Positions 8,105 through 17,446 of a stretch of DNA of 64,000 bases are shown piece by piece. The stretch spans positions 186,001-250,000 of the forward strand of contig CAWKDD010000006.1 of NCBI GenBank assembly GCA_963848335.1, read 5' to 3'. The notes beneath the pieces are model-generated. The model was not told the origin of the DNA and ran no database searches. It saw only the letters and a list, made by a program, of their open reading frames with translations. The position numbers and the translations under genes are program-made. Numbering within the stretch: position 1 is the stretch's first letter; every line of letters begins with the position of its first letter. This DNA comes from Chersky-840 sp963848335 (GTDB lineage: Bacteria > Actinomycetota > Acidimicrobiia > Acidimicrobiales > UBA8190).

Positions 8105-9223
8105 GTGGTAACCGCAGCCAGCGACCGGAGGATGCGGCGCCGCGGGGGAAGACGCCAGAAGGCGGGACCGACGCCCGCCACCATGGGCACGACCCTGCGC
8201 CAGGCGCGTGAGGCGGCGTCTGTCAGCCTGACCGAGATCAACGACCGCACCGGGGTCCCCTGGCAGCAGCTCGAGGCGCTCGAGGCCGGGGACCTGTCCC
8301 GGTTCCCGGACCAGCGCTCGGCGCTCACCGCCGTCCGGCGCTACTCGGACCTCGTCGGCCTCGAGATCGAGCCCTTCGAACAGGTCGTGGGGGAGCACTG
8401 GGGAACCCCCCTCGCCGGTTTCGACCCCGACGCGGCGCCCGTCAAGGGCGGCAACGGAGCCCAGCCCCGCAACACCTACATCACCGCGGCGGTCCCGATG
8501 GGCCATCTGAGCCGCTATCCCGGGGACGGGACCCACCTGCGTGCCTTCACCCAGACGGACGAGGTGCCCGGCGTCAAGCGTGTCCCGGTGCCCGCCGGCA
8601 ACGGCCACGTGGCGAACCCCGAGCTCAACCACACCGGCTCCTTCCCCGCCACCCCCTCCATCTACCAGGGGACCCGTCCCGCACCGCTCGTGCTGCGCGC
8701 CGCCCTGTGGTTCACGGCCGCGGTGCTGGTCGTCGCCCTGGGAGGACTGGCGGTCCAGCACTACCAGCCTCAGTGGCTGAAGGACATCCACCTCGTCCGC
8801 GCCCATGGCTTGAGCACCGCCGGCACCGGCACGTCGAGCGCCGGCACCTCGACGGGCTCAGCCGGTCAGGGCGCCACGACGCCCAGGAAACCCGCCCACC
8901 CCTCGCCGGTGTCGATGACCGCCACCGGCTCGGGCAGCGCCAATGTGTCGGTGCAGGCCTCCAACTACAGCGTGGTGGTGGCGGCGTGGGCGCCGTGCTG
9001 GACCGTGGTGCACTCCCCGCAGAGCTTCTCGCCGATCTTCGCCTCCACGCTCCAAGGTGGGCAGGTCAAGGTGTTCGACCCGACCGACGGCCAGTTGTCG
9101 GTGAGCATGAGCGCGTCGCTCGTCACCGTGCAGGTCCGCATCAACGGGAAGACGGTCCCGGGGTGGCTGTTCAAACCGACGTCTGTCCCCTTCGTCCTCA
9201 ACTTCTCCTCGGCCAGCTCCTGA
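8105..9223 (+). CDS. RodZ-like membrane protein with N-terminal HTH
   Basis: A 372-residue protein with the RodZ layout. An N-terminal HTH_25-type helix-turn-helix (about residues 28-85, TLRQAREAASVSLTEI ... WQQLEALEAGDLSRFP) is followed by a linker and a single membrane segment near residues 195-217 (LWFTAAVLVVALGGLAV). A Ser/Thr/Gly-rich stretch and a C-terminal beta-rich extracytoplasmic domain follow. RodZ family members link MreB to cell-wall elongation in rods, but many actinobacterial members have no proven role. The start is GTG 8105 with GGGAGG upstream. It stands alone and converges on the VOC gene. Confidence 0.75.
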   Translation: MVTAASDRRMRRRGGRRQKAGPTPATMGTTLRQAREAASVSLTEINDRTGVPWQQLEALEAGDLSRFPDQRSALTAVRRYSDLVGLEIEPFEQVVGEHWGTPLAGFDPDAAPVKGGNGAQPRNTYITAAVPMGHLSRYPGDGTHLRAFTQTDEVPGVKRVPVPAGNGHVANPELNHTGSFPATPSIYQGTRPAPLVLRAALWFTAAVLVVALGGLAVQHYQPQWLKDIHLVRAHGLSTAGTGTSSAGTSTGSAGQGATTPRKPAHPSPVSMTATGSGSANVSVQASNYSVVVAAWAPCWTVVHSPQSFSPIFASTLQGGQVKVFDPTDGQLSVSMSASLVTVQVRINGKTVPGWLFKPTSVPFVLNFSSASS

Positions 9224-9257
9224 TCGTCCCGGCCGAGGAGGCTTCCGGCGCGCCCGG

Positions 9258-9821
9258 TCAGGCCAAGCGCGTGTGGGGGGCGGTGACGACCTCGCCCCGG
9301 TCACGGATCTCCCTCACGGCGGGGACGGGATCGGGGTCGGAGAACAGCTGCTCGTCCCCGTAGTCGGCGGGGCGGCCGGTGGCGTCGAGCGCCCACCACG
9401 ACGCCTCGAGGGCGATGCCGTTGGGGTCGGTGAAGTAGATCGAGCGGATGAAGCCGTGGTCCACGACGTCGGTCACCTCGCACTCGGCGGACTTCAGGCG
9501 GGCGCGCAGGTCGAGGAGGGCGTGCTCGTCGGGGAGGTTGAACGACAGGTGGTCGAACTGCACCGCACGGGGATCGGGAACCCCGGCGGGCTTGGCGAAA
9601 CGGTCGAGGGTCACGCCCGAGTACTCGAAGAACGCCACCGTGTTCTGCACCCCGAACTCGAAGAAGTAGTGGCGGAACTGCGGGTTCCCGATGGTGGCCA
9701 CCAGCCGGGCGCCCAGCACCCCGTGGTAGAAGCGCACCGTGGCGTCCATGTCGTCGGTGATGAGCGCCAGGTGGTTGATCCCCCGCCAACGTGGGCCCTC
9801 GACATCATGGGTTTCGATCAT
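9258..9821 (-). CDS. VOC-family (glyoxalase/extradiol dioxygenase-like) protein
   Basis: A 187-residue vicinal-oxygen-chelate protein made of two paired beta-alpha-beta-beta-beta modules. Likely metal ligands are His in GINHLALITDD, His in FDHLSFNLPDE and Glu in ALEASWW. This 2His-1Glu set is that of Fe/Mn/Zn-dependent VOC enzymes. ATG 9821 is favoured because GGAGG lies directly upstream. A TTG two codons earlier would overlap that site. Its closeness to the catabolic block suggests a ring-cleavage or isomerase role, but the family is functionally broad and this remains inference. Confidence 0.8.
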   Translation of the reverse strand: MIETHDVEGPRWRGINHLALITDDMDATVRFYHGVLGARLVATIGNPQFRHYFFEFGVQNTVAFFEYSGVTLDRFAKPAGVPDPRAVQFDHLSFNLPDEHALLDLRARLKSAECEVTDVVDHGFIRSIYFTDPNGIALEASWWALDATGRPADYGDEQLFSDPDPVPAVREIRDRGEVVTAPHTRLA

Positions 9822-9900
9822 GGCCAACCTCCGTGCGGCACGATGTTTTCGGAGCTCCCACCACGCTACCGGCGCCGTGCCGATACGCGCTCATGGTCGG

Positions 9901-10299
9901 TCAGGGCTGCTCGGGATAGATGGTGGGGTCCTCGAGAGGCAGCCGGAGCCATTGGAGCATCTGCCGCAGTTGGGCGTAGGCGTCGAGCCGGGCGTCGTCG
10001 GAGCCGGCGCGCTCGGCGCGCTCGACCGGCTCCCAGAGGCGGTGCACCATGGCCGGGCCGAGCTCCAACAGGCCCCCACTGCCGCCCGTGGCGTACTTGG
10101 CCAGGACGTAGTGGACGAGCGCTCCTTCGGGAACCCCGACGTTGTGGCTGAGCGTCCTGATCGTCACCATCGGGTCCACCTGCGAATAGAGCGCCACGTC
10201 GGCCTTGAAGTTGGCGTCCGGGTCGTCGTCGGCCCAGGGTCCCTCGAAGGGCTCGAGAGTGACGGTCGTGTCCTGGGGACGCTGCACCGGGCTGAACAT
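9901..10299 (-). CDS. Conserved hypothetical protein (132 aa)
   Basis: A soluble 132-residue protein, acidic, with no signal peptide or membrane segment. Recognisable stretches are GPWADDDPDANFKADVALY, VDPMVTIRTLSHNVGVPEGA and RLPLEDPTIYPEQP. It recalls a small actinobacterial family of unknown function (possibly DUF6027), but I cannot confirm this without a profile search. The middle (TIRTLSHNVGVPEGALVHYV) looks like a small helix-turn-helix. The gene lies 38 bases after the GGDEF-EAL gene on the same strand, so it could be the second gene of that transcript. No function is assigned. Confidence 0.6.
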   Translation of the reverse strand: MFSPVQRPQDTTVTLEPFEGPWADDDPDANFKADVALYSQVDPMVTIRTLSHNVGVPEGALVHYVLAKYATGGSGGLLELGPAMVHRLWEPVERAERAGSDDARLDAYAQLRQMLQWLRLPLEDPTIYPEQP

Positions 10300-10337
10300 A
10301 GAGGGCGGGGGGCCCGCCCGCTACGAGAGGGTGGCGA

Positions 10338-12980
10338 TCACCCGTCGGTCACCACCTCAGACGCTTGGTCGGGGCCCGGACCGCCGGGATCGTGGCCCGA
10401 CGGGATGGGAGCGTTCGCCGCCGCGGCGTCGTGCGAGACGCTGGCGGAGAGCGCCACGGCGCTGTCGTCGAGGATCCGGGCCCCGAGGCCCTCGGCCGGT
10501 CCCGCCAGCGTGCCGGCGGCGCCGGCCCCGGTCGAGACCGAGGCCAGGCCGGCGAGGGTGCTGACCGCCACCTTGGCCGAGCGTGACCGACCCGAGCGCG
10601 GGGTCTTGATCCGCGCCATCTCGTCGGACTGCAGGGCGGCCAAGACCGCTTCGATCGCCTCGCTGTCCAATTCCGACGGCCAGTGGCGCTCCAGCATGAT
10701 GGTCTCGAGGAGCGCTTCGAGGCGCGGCGCCGAGATACCCGAGACGGGCATGGGCATGACCGCCGGCTCGCCACCCCACTCGGTGAACACCTTGGCCGGC
10801 GTCCGCATCAATTCCACGATCTCCGCCTCGGGGAGCGGGGGGCTGAACCGGAAACCCTGAACCTGGTCGCAGCCGTGCGCGTCCAGGAACCCGAGTTGTT
10901 CGTCGGTCTCGACACCCTCGGCCACGACCACGAGGTCGAGGCTGTGTGCCAGGGCGATCACCGCACCGACGATGGGAGCCCCGGCCGCCTCACCGTCGAT
11001 GCGCTGGATGAAGGTCCGGTCGATCTTGATGGCGTCGATGGGCATCTCGGCCAGATACGTGAGCGCGCTGAAACCCGTCCCGAAGTCGTCGATCGAACAG
11101 CGCACGCCGATGGCGCGCAGCTCGTTCAGGCTGGCGACCACCTCATCCACGCGTTCCATGAGCACGCTCTCGGTCACCTCGAGCTCCAACAACGAAGGCT
11201 CCAAGCCGGTCCGCTGCAGCACCCGGGTCACCATCTCCACCACCGGCTGGTGCGCGAATTGCCGGGGAGAGAGGTTCACCGCCACCGGCATGGCGGGAAG
11301 CCCCTGTTCCTGCCAGCTCTGCGCCTGGCGGCATGCCACCTCGAGCACCCACTCCCCGAGAGTGGCCACCAGGCTCGTCTCCTCGGCCAGGGGGATGAAG
11401 GCCCACGGGGGGATGAAGCCCAGCTGCGGGTGGCGCCAGCGCGCCAGCGCCTCCACCCCCACGATGTCCCCCGACGACATGGCCAACTTCGGCTGGTAGT
11501 GCACGGCCAGCCGTCCGCTGTCCACGGCGGTCCGGAGGCTGTCCTCGAGCGCGAAGCGGAGCCGGGCCCGGGCGCTCATGGCCGAATCGAAGATCTGGTA
11601 GGTGTTACGCCCTGCCGCCTTGGCTTGGTACATGGCGGTGTCGGCGTGCTTCAGCAGCGCTTCCGCGTCGGCGCCGTCCCAGGGCGAGACCGCCACCCCG
11701 ATGCTCGCCTTCACGGTCAACTGTCGGCCGCCCACGTTGAAGGGGTCCTCGAAACGGTCGAGGAGCCGTTCCGCCACGTCCACCACGAGCCCGTCCTTCC
11801 CACCGCAGTCAGGGATGAGAAAGGTGAACTCGTCCCCGCCGAACCGCGCCAGGGTGTCGTGGTCCCGGAGGCATCCCTGCAGACGCTTGACCACGGACTT
11901 GAGAAGGTCGTTGCCCACGGCGTGGCCCAGAGAGTCGTTGATGTCCTTGAACCGGTCGAGGTCGAGGAACATCACCGACACCGCACTGTCGGTCCTCTCC
12001 GCCTGCGTCAACGCCAGCCGGAGCCGGTCCTCGAAGAGCAGGCGGTTGCAGACACCGGTCAGCGAGTCGTGCTGGGCCCGGTACTCGGCAGCCGCGTGGG
12101 TGAAGACCTGATGCAGGAGGTAGAGGACCAGCAATGCCGGCAGGAACGTCGAGCCGATCATGAGCACCGGCTGGCGGTCGGAGATGCCCAGGGCGGCCTG
12201 GGCGCTCAGGACGCCGGGGACCACGAGCGCCACCGCCACCAACATCGCCACCCGGACGCCCCGGGGTCGGACCGAGCGCAACGGCACGGGGTCGAAGGCC
12301 ACCTTCCGGGAGGGGTGCACGAACGCCACCCCCCACAGACACGCGCCCAGGAGCGCCACCGCGGCCACGAGCTGCGACGGCTGGGCGCCGCTGGACAGCC
12401 CCACGGCCGCGTAGCTGGCATTGGAGACGAAGAGGCACGCGAATCCCGCAATGAGGTAGCGGTAGTTGGCGGGGTGGCGCTCGGTCAGGGACACGAGGCT
12501 GCAGACGAGCCAGAGAAGGACCATGTCGAGCAAGGGCGCGGCGATCGCCGCTACCTGACGCTCCGGATGCCATCCCTGTGCGGGCACGATGACCAGGGAG
12601 AGCATGACGAACCCGAGTGCCAGGGTGGGGAGCAGCGCCTCGGCCACCGAATCCGTGGACCGTTCGGGCAGACGCTGATGGATGAGCGACACGAGCCCGG
12701 CCACGGCCAGGAGGTCGCCCGCTGTGCTCGCCACCATGGCGGCGCCGATGCGCGTCGGGGGGCCTCCGGCGTGCAGTGCCTGAAGCAGGTCGCCGCCCAC
12801 CACGCAGACGAGGCCGGATCCGAGACAGATCAACGCCGATCGCCGGGGCCCGCGTTGGGACCGGTGATTCGACCACAGCCCGTACGCGACGGCCATCACG
12901 ACCAGGACGGCGACCGCCGCCGCGGCGGTCACCGGGTCGACGATGGCCCCCATGGTGCCCCCCGCCAGAGCGACGGCCAT
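10338..12980 (-). CDS. Membrane-bound GGDEF-EAL c-di-GMP enzyme
   Basis: About 880 residues. The N-terminal ~300 residues contain about nine hydrophobic segments, forming a membrane sensor. They are followed by a GGDEF domain with the intact motif RFGGDEF (residues about 379-385) and an EAL domain with GVEALARW (about 508-515), NLSPRQF, EVTESV, DDFGTGF, KIDRTF and EGVE. Both active sites look complete, so it could make and degrade cyclic di-GMP. The C-terminal ~130 residues are an Ala/Gly/Ser-rich tail of unknown role. Start uncertain: ATG 12980 is used, and ATG 12953 has a G-rich site. It is divergent from the PelF/PelG-like module, so control of exopolysaccharide by c-di-GMP is an attractive inference. 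Confidence 0.9.
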   Translation of the reverse strand: MAVALAGGTMGAIVDPVTAAAAVAVLVVMAVAYGLWSNHRSQRGPRRSALICLGSGLVCVVGGDLLQALHAGGPPTRIGAAMVASTAGDLLAVAGLVSLIHQRLPERSTDSVAEALLPTLALGFVMLSLVIVPAQGWHPERQVAAIAAPLLDMVLLWLVCSLVSLTERHPANYRYLIAGFACLFVSNASYAAVGLSSGAQPSQLVAAVALLGACLWGVAFVHPSRKVAFDPVPLRSVRPRGVRVAMLVAVALVVPGVLSAQAALGISDRQPVLMIGSTFLPALLVLYLLHQVFTHAAAEYRAQHDSLTGVCNRLLFEDRLRLALTQAERTDSAVSVMFLDLDRFKDINDSLGHAVGNDLLKSVVKRLQGCLRDHDTLARFGGDEFTFLIPDCGGKDGLVVDVAERLLDRFEDPFNVGGRQLTVKASIGVAVSPWDGADAEALLKHADTAMYQAKAAGRNTYQIFDSAMSARARLRFALEDSLRTAVDSGRLAVHYQPKLAMSSGDIVGVEALARWRHPQLGFIPPWAFIPLAEETSLVATLGEWVLEVACRQAQSWQEQGLPAMPVAVNLSPRQFAHQPVVEMVTRVLQRTGLEPSLLELEVTESVLMERVDEVVASLNELRAIGVRCSIDDFGTGFSALTYLAEMPIDAIKIDRTFIQRIDGEAAGAPIVGAVIALAHSLDLVVVAEGVETDEQLGFLDAHGCDQVQGFRFSPPLPEAEIVELMRTPAKVFTEWGGEPAVMPMPVSGISAPRLEALLETIMLERHWPSELDSEAIEAVLAALQSDEMARIKTPRSGRSRSAKVAVSTLAGLASVSTGAGAAGTLAGPAEGLGARILDDSAVALSASVSHDAAAANAPIPSGHDPGGPGPDQASEVVTDG

Positions 12981-13367
12981 CAGCCTCGACCCGATCCCGG
13001 GTGGCCGGTCCGGCCCGACGCGCTCGGCGCGGTACTGCGAGCGGCCATGGGAGGCGTCCTGAGGGACGCGGCAACGGACGTCATGGCGGGCCTGCTTCCG
13101 AGGTCTGGGGTGGTGCTGCCACAGCACCTCCGCTCTTCACGCTGGTAGCAACTGGTCGACGCTCGAAGGGGCGCGCCTTTCAGCACCACAGGGTGTGTTT
13201 CGGCGCCGATAGGAGCGGCCTTGAGCCATGCGTGGGAACCCACCGTGACGGGCCGCCGTCGAAGCCGTGGATAGCCGGGGGGCCCAAGTTGTCAAGGCCC
13301 CGGGGGCCCAAGTTGTCAAGGCCCCGGGGGCCCAAGTTGTCAAGGCCCCGGGGATCCAGGCCGATTA
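12981..13367. other. Intergenic region between GGDEF-EAL and Pel-like module
   Basis: 387 bases between divergent genes. The right half holds the triple 24-base repeat (13281-13352). The left half could encode an N-terminal extension of the GGDEF-EAL protein, but no ribosome site supports that. No RNA gene was recognised. Confidence 0.5.
13281..13352. repeat. Three perfect 24-base direct repeats
   Basis: Three identical units (13281-13304, 13305-13328, 13329-13352) with core CCCAAGTTGTCAAGG flanked by C/G runs. They end 15 bases before the start of the helical-repeat gene. On the minus strand each copy contains TTGACA, identical to a consensus -35 hexamer. Either a tandem operator array or a slippage minisatellite. 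Confidence 0.92.
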
Positions 13368-14312
13368 ATGGGCGTGACCATGCCCGCCCCTGACCAGGAG
13401 TCCGCCCCCAAGAGGGTGCGGGGTCCCGCCCGGCTCGTCAGAGCGCCGCGAGGCGGTGCCGGGCCCGTCGCGGCGCGGATCGAGGTCGCCGAGCCGGTCC
13501 CTGCCCATGCCGGGGACGAGCCCGGGGTCGACGGGGACGAGCCCGGGGTCGACAGGGACGAGGTCGAGGTCGAGGAGCTGGTGGCCACCGAGGCAGGGGA
13601 CGAGCAGGCCGGCGTCGCCCAGGCCGGGGTCGTCCAGCTCGACGCCGAGCGGGTGGTCCTGGCCATGGGGTCGACCTATTTCCACAACGGCCGCGTGAGC
13701 CCCGAGCGCTACGCCTCCGATCTGGCCCCGACGTTCGTGGGTGCGGTGGGGGCCAGCCACACCCTGCTCCGAGAGTTGTTCAAGGAGATGGGCGCGGCCG
13801 AAGGCGCCCCCATCCGGGCCAGTTGCGACCGCTGGCATCTCCGATACGGGACCGACGTGGGCCAGGCGCAGTTCTCGGTCGACGAAGAGATACCTGCCGG
13901 CGGAGCCGGCACCCGTTCGACCGGCACCGGGGCCGGGGCCGACGGGTGGGTCCGGGGGCTCGTCGCATCGCGCGACTCCGACCATGCCCAGGCGTTGGCC
14001 GCCTTCGAGACCGAGGCCGCCGAAGCCGCCGAGGCGGGGGCCCCTCAGCGGGCCGCCATCGCCTACCGGGCCGCCGCCGCGGCCGCGCTGGCCGCGGGCC
14101 GCGGCGACCACGCCAACCGCTTGCAGCGCCTGGCCGGCAAGGCCTACATCGAGATCGCCGAGAAGTCCGAGACGCTCCCTCAAGGTGTGTTCATGGCCTA
14201 TCGCGAAAGCGCCCGCTGCTTCCTCGAAGCCGGCAACCTCCCCCTGGCCCACAAATGCCTGTCGAAGGCCATCGCCATCGGTGAGACGCTCGGGTACACG
14301 GAGTCGACATGA
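13368..14312 (+). CDS. Unknown cytoplasmic protein with C-terminal TPR-like helices
   Basis: A 314-residue protein without signal or membrane segments. Residues 1-90 are charged and low-complexity, with a repeated GDEPGVD heptapeptide. The middle (AERVVLAMGSTYFHNGRVSPERY to about residue 170) is unlike anything I know. The last ~110 residues are Ala-rich paired helices (AAIAYRAAAAAALAAGRGDHANRL ... LPLAHKCLSKAIAIGETLG in two pieces) that look like TPR repeats. Its stop overlaps the start of the PelF-like glycosyltransferase by 4 bases, so it belongs to that operon. TPR proteins accompany Pel and other exopolysaccharide machines (PelE there), but direct homology to PelE is not visible. Start ATG 13368 or 13380, with no clear ribosome site. 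Confidence 0.65.
   Translation: MGVTMPAPDQESAPKRVRGPARLVRAPRGGAGPVAARIEVAEPVPAHAGDEPGVDGDEPGVDRDEVEVEELVATEAGDEQAGVAQAGVVQLDAERVVLAMGSTYFHNGRVSPERYASDLAPTFVGAVGASHTLLRELFKEMGAAEGAPIRASCDRWHLRYGTDVGQAQFSVDEEIPAGGAGTRSTGTGAGADGWVRGLVASRDSDHAQALAAFETEAAEAAEAGAPQRAAIAYRAAAAAALAAGRGDHANRLQRLAGKAYIEIAEKSETLPQGVFMAYRESARCFLEAGNLPLAHKCLSKAIAIGETLGYTEST
13512..13553. repeat. In-gene tandem duplication of 21 bases
   Basis: Two perfect 21-base copies (13512-13532 and 13533-13553) inside the 5' part of the helical-repeat gene. They encode a duplicated GDEPGVD heptapeptide. The length is a multiple of three, so the frame is kept. Confidence 0.9.
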
Positions 14313-15846
14313 AGATCTATCTCTCCACCGAAGGGACCTATCCCTTCGTGGTGGGGGGGGTGTCGACCTGGGTGGACATGCTCGTGCACGGCCTGCCGGA
14401 CCATCACTTCGAGGTGGGGGCGCTCGTGGACAACCCCCACCACCGCATCCAATACCGACCTCCGCCCAACGTCACCCTGCAGCCCATCCCCCTGTGGGGA
14501 CTCGAGCTGGCCGAGGAGTACCTCCCCCGCCGCGACGGTTGGCGCCGGGCGTGGCGGACGTCGTCCCCGGTGGTGCGCGACCGGTTCCTGCCGTCGTGGG
14601 AGCACCTCGTCGACTGTCTCGCCGCGCCCGAAGCAGACCCCCGGGCCCTCGGTGACAGCCTCTCCGAGGTCGCCCGCTTCGCCGAGCGCTACGACCTGCG
14701 CCGTGCCCTGGGTGATGCCGCCGCCTGGGCGCTGTTGCTCGACCGGCTGCAGACAAACCCCATCCACGCCCGCACCGGGCTCGCCCCGGTCATGGACTTC
14801 GCCCGCACCCTCTACCGCTACCTTCTCCCCCTCACCGCACCCACCCCGGTCTGCGACGTCGCCCACAGCTCGGCGGCGGCGCTGTGCGTGTTGCCGGCCA
14901 TCGTCGCCAAGTACCGCTATGGGACTCCTCTCGTGCTCACCGAGCACGGCATCTACCTGCGCGAGCGCCTGCTGGCCATGTCGACCGAGCCCTTCGGGAC
15001 GAAGGTGCTCTTCGCCAACTTCTACCGGGCCGTCGTGGAGCTCGCCTACCGGGAGGCCGACGTGCTCACCCCGGTATGTGGGTACAACGCCGAGTGGGAG
15101 CAAGCCCTCGGTGTCGACGAGGAGCGCATCCGCGTGATCCACAACGGTGTCGACCCGGCGCGCATCGACGTCTGGCCCGAGCCCGACGGGCCCCCCACGA
15201 TCGGATTCGTCGGCCGCATCGACCCGTTGAAGGACGTGCTGACCCTGATCCAGGCGTTCGCCCGGGTGCGGCTGACCATCCCCGACGCCCGACTGCGCCT
15301 GTGGGGCCCGGCGACGTCCCCGGCATACCTCGAACAGTGCCAGATCGCCGTCAGTGACCTCGCCTTGTCCGATGCCGTCACCTTCGAAGGCTCGACCAAC
15401 GACATCGCGGCCGCCTACGGCGCCTCGCACGTGATCGGGCTGTCGTCGATCTCCGAGGCCTTCCCCTACACCGCCGTCGAAGCGATGCTCGCCGCCCGTC
15501 CCATCGTGGCCACGGCTGTGGGAGGTGTGGCCGAGGCGCTGGGCCCGTCACAGTGCCGGGGGACGGCGACCGTGGTCGAGCCGGGCGACCCCGGGGCCAT
15601 GGCCGACGCCCTCATCGCCGTCCTGGGCGCGTCGCCGCTCGGAACGCGGCCATCTGGGTCACTGGTTGCGAAGGCGGGCCCTGACGTTGTTCACGGCCCA
15701 ACGGATGTTCGACGACTACGACGACGTCTACCGCGGGCTCTTCGAGCCGGGCGCCGCGGAGAAGGGGCGCTCCGCCGCGGCCACACCGGCCTCGACGGCC
15801 GTCGGCACCGGACCCGGCCCGGGCCATGGCGAATGCGGTCTCATGA
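14309..15846 (+). CDS. PelF-like family 4 glycosyltransferase (frame broken)
   Basis: A GT-B glycosyltransferase resembling PelF, the cytosolic enzyme of Pel polysaccharide synthesis. The N-terminus has the hallmark EGTYPFVVGGVSTWV (residues 8-22). Further on are TEHGIYLRERLL, GFVGRIDPLKDVLTLIQAF and the donor-site region SSISEAFPYTAVEAMLAARP. The frame breaks near 15640-15660. Removing one base (for example the T at 15653) gives the expected C-terminus RRRALTLFTAQRMFDDYDDVY. A second +1 change between 15740 and 15843 would end the gene at TGA 15844-15846, overlapping the next ATG as ATGA (511 aa). Without it the protein would fuse to the transporter. Operon with the genes on both sides. Confidence 0.8.
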
Positions 15847-17430
15847 CCACCCGCACGGTCCAGAGGACCGATTCAGGTGAGCTCGGGCTCCACATCGCAG
15901 CCCGGACGGTCGTGGGTCGTTGCCCCGCCCCGCTCAACGCCGTGGAGGTGGCGGTCGTCCTCGAGACGTGCGGATACACCGCCAACCGGGCGCGCGCCCT
16001 CGGGTCCGACGGGCTCAACGGCCTGGCCGAGCGGGTCTTCGCCCTCGTCCCCCTGTACTCCTCCTCGTTGGAGCGCCAGGCCATGGCGCCCGTGGCGCTG
16101 CGCCCGCGGCCCCCGGGACCTCTCGACCTCGCCCGGGGCCTCGCCTACTCGTCGCCGTGGCTCGTCAGCCTGGCCACCTTGCTGATCGCCGGAGTCTCGT
16201 TCTGGTCCTCGAACATCGCCATCCCCTCGATCGCCGACTCCGTCACGCTGGCCACCGCCGTGTCCCTGCTCGTCACAGGGCCCTTCATCCAGGCCTTCGG
16301 GCGGCGGGCCTCGTTCTACATCGGCCTCGGGGACCAGGGAATGGTCATCCGGATCACGCGCTGGACGCTGGAGCTCGGGCTGGTGGTCACCGCGTTGTGC
16401 GCGCTGGCGCTCTATCTGGTGCGCAACGACGTGCTGCGCGCCGGCACGCCGGCCACCGCTCGGCTCGGCCTGGCCGCCGCCATCGCCATCGCCGCCTTGC
16501 AGCTCGGACTGGCCGCCTTCTACGTGCGTCGCGCCTTCTTGTCCATCGGCGTCATCGTCGGAGGTGGGGCGGCCGTGCTCCTGTGGTTCGTGAGCCGCTC
16601 GGGGACCTACCTCGACCCGACCACGTTGATCGTGTGGCAGATCCGGTTGGTGGCGATCATGGCGGGAATGTGCTGGATGGCCAGCGCATGGTGGCTCCTG
16701 CGGGTCAAGACCTCGGCGCCGTCAGCGTTGTGGCGTCCGTCGGGCTCCGCCCTGCTGCGCGCCGTGGCGCCCTACGGCTTCTACGGTCTGGGCTTCTTCG
16801 CCCTCGTGGTCATCCCCCAGCTGGTGAGCGGCGGACTTCTCCACGGCCGGTACACCTTCAACGCCCCCTTCGCCATGACCAGCGGGGTGGCCATCGTCGT
16901 GCTCGTGCCGTTGCTGGCCCAGACTGTCGCCTCCACCGAGCACCTACTGGCCCGCCAGTTCCCGGCGTGGTTGTCACGCTTCACGGTGGCCCAGACCGGG
17001 GAGTTCCGCGCCACGGTGCGGCGCTACTGGCGCGAGCAGCTGACCGTGCTCGGTGGGCTCGCCCTCGTCGCCGGGGCGGCCGTCGTCGCTGGGAGCACCC
17101 CGGCTCGGCGCCACGTTCCCCATCCTCGGGGACCTGGCGCGCCACCCCGGTCTGCTGGCGGCGTGCACGGTGGGATATGTCCTTCTCGGCACCGGCCTCT
17201 TCTGCAGCCAGCTGCTCTTCGCGCTGTCGGCTCCCATGCGGCCGCTAGCGGCCGCATGGGCAGGGTGCGCGGCCCTCGGCGCGGCGTCGCTCAGCGCGGC
17301 ATGGAGCGGACCGACGGTGTCCGCCGTCGCCGGGCTGGTGGCCGGGGCCGGCGTCTACGCCTGTGTCGCCGTGGTGCTCGCCCATCGCGCCTTCGCCCGT
17401 GCCGACCTGACCTACTACCGCACCCTCTGA
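15843..17430 (+). CDS. PelG-like polytopic polysaccharide transporter (frame broken)
   Basis: About 528 residues once one base is removed near 17085-17105. The reading frame before that point runs to GGLALVAGAAVVAG, and the frame after it gives LGATFPILGDLARHP through to ADLTYYRTL. The N-terminal ~85 residues are soluble (with VAVVLETCGYTANRARALGS). At least ten hydrophobic segments follow, starting SSPWLVSLATLLIAGVSFW. Position after a PelF-like glycosyltransferase and the flippase-like layout suggest PelG-type export. The canonical PelG N-terminus is absent, so the assignment is moderate. It could also be another MOP-type exporter. Start ATG 15843 overlaps the upstream stop. Confidence 0.65.
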
Positions 17431-17446
17431 GCTGGAGAGGACGTCG

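Noticed and set aside
10683..13148. Very long open frame on the plus strand opposite the GGDEF-EAL gene
   Set aside because: It is antisense to a gene with complete domain motifs. Its His/Glu/Gly-rich sequence has no family match and is a product of GC-rich third positions.
13281..13352. CRISPR array
   Set aside because: The three repeats are directly tandem without spacers, so this is not a CRISPR. No cas gene is in the window.
15525..15843. PelF-PelG fusion protein
   Set aside because: The frames would fuse without a stop after one correction, but a TGA overlapping the next ATG (ATGA) fits the pattern of all other junctions better. I keep it as an alternative.
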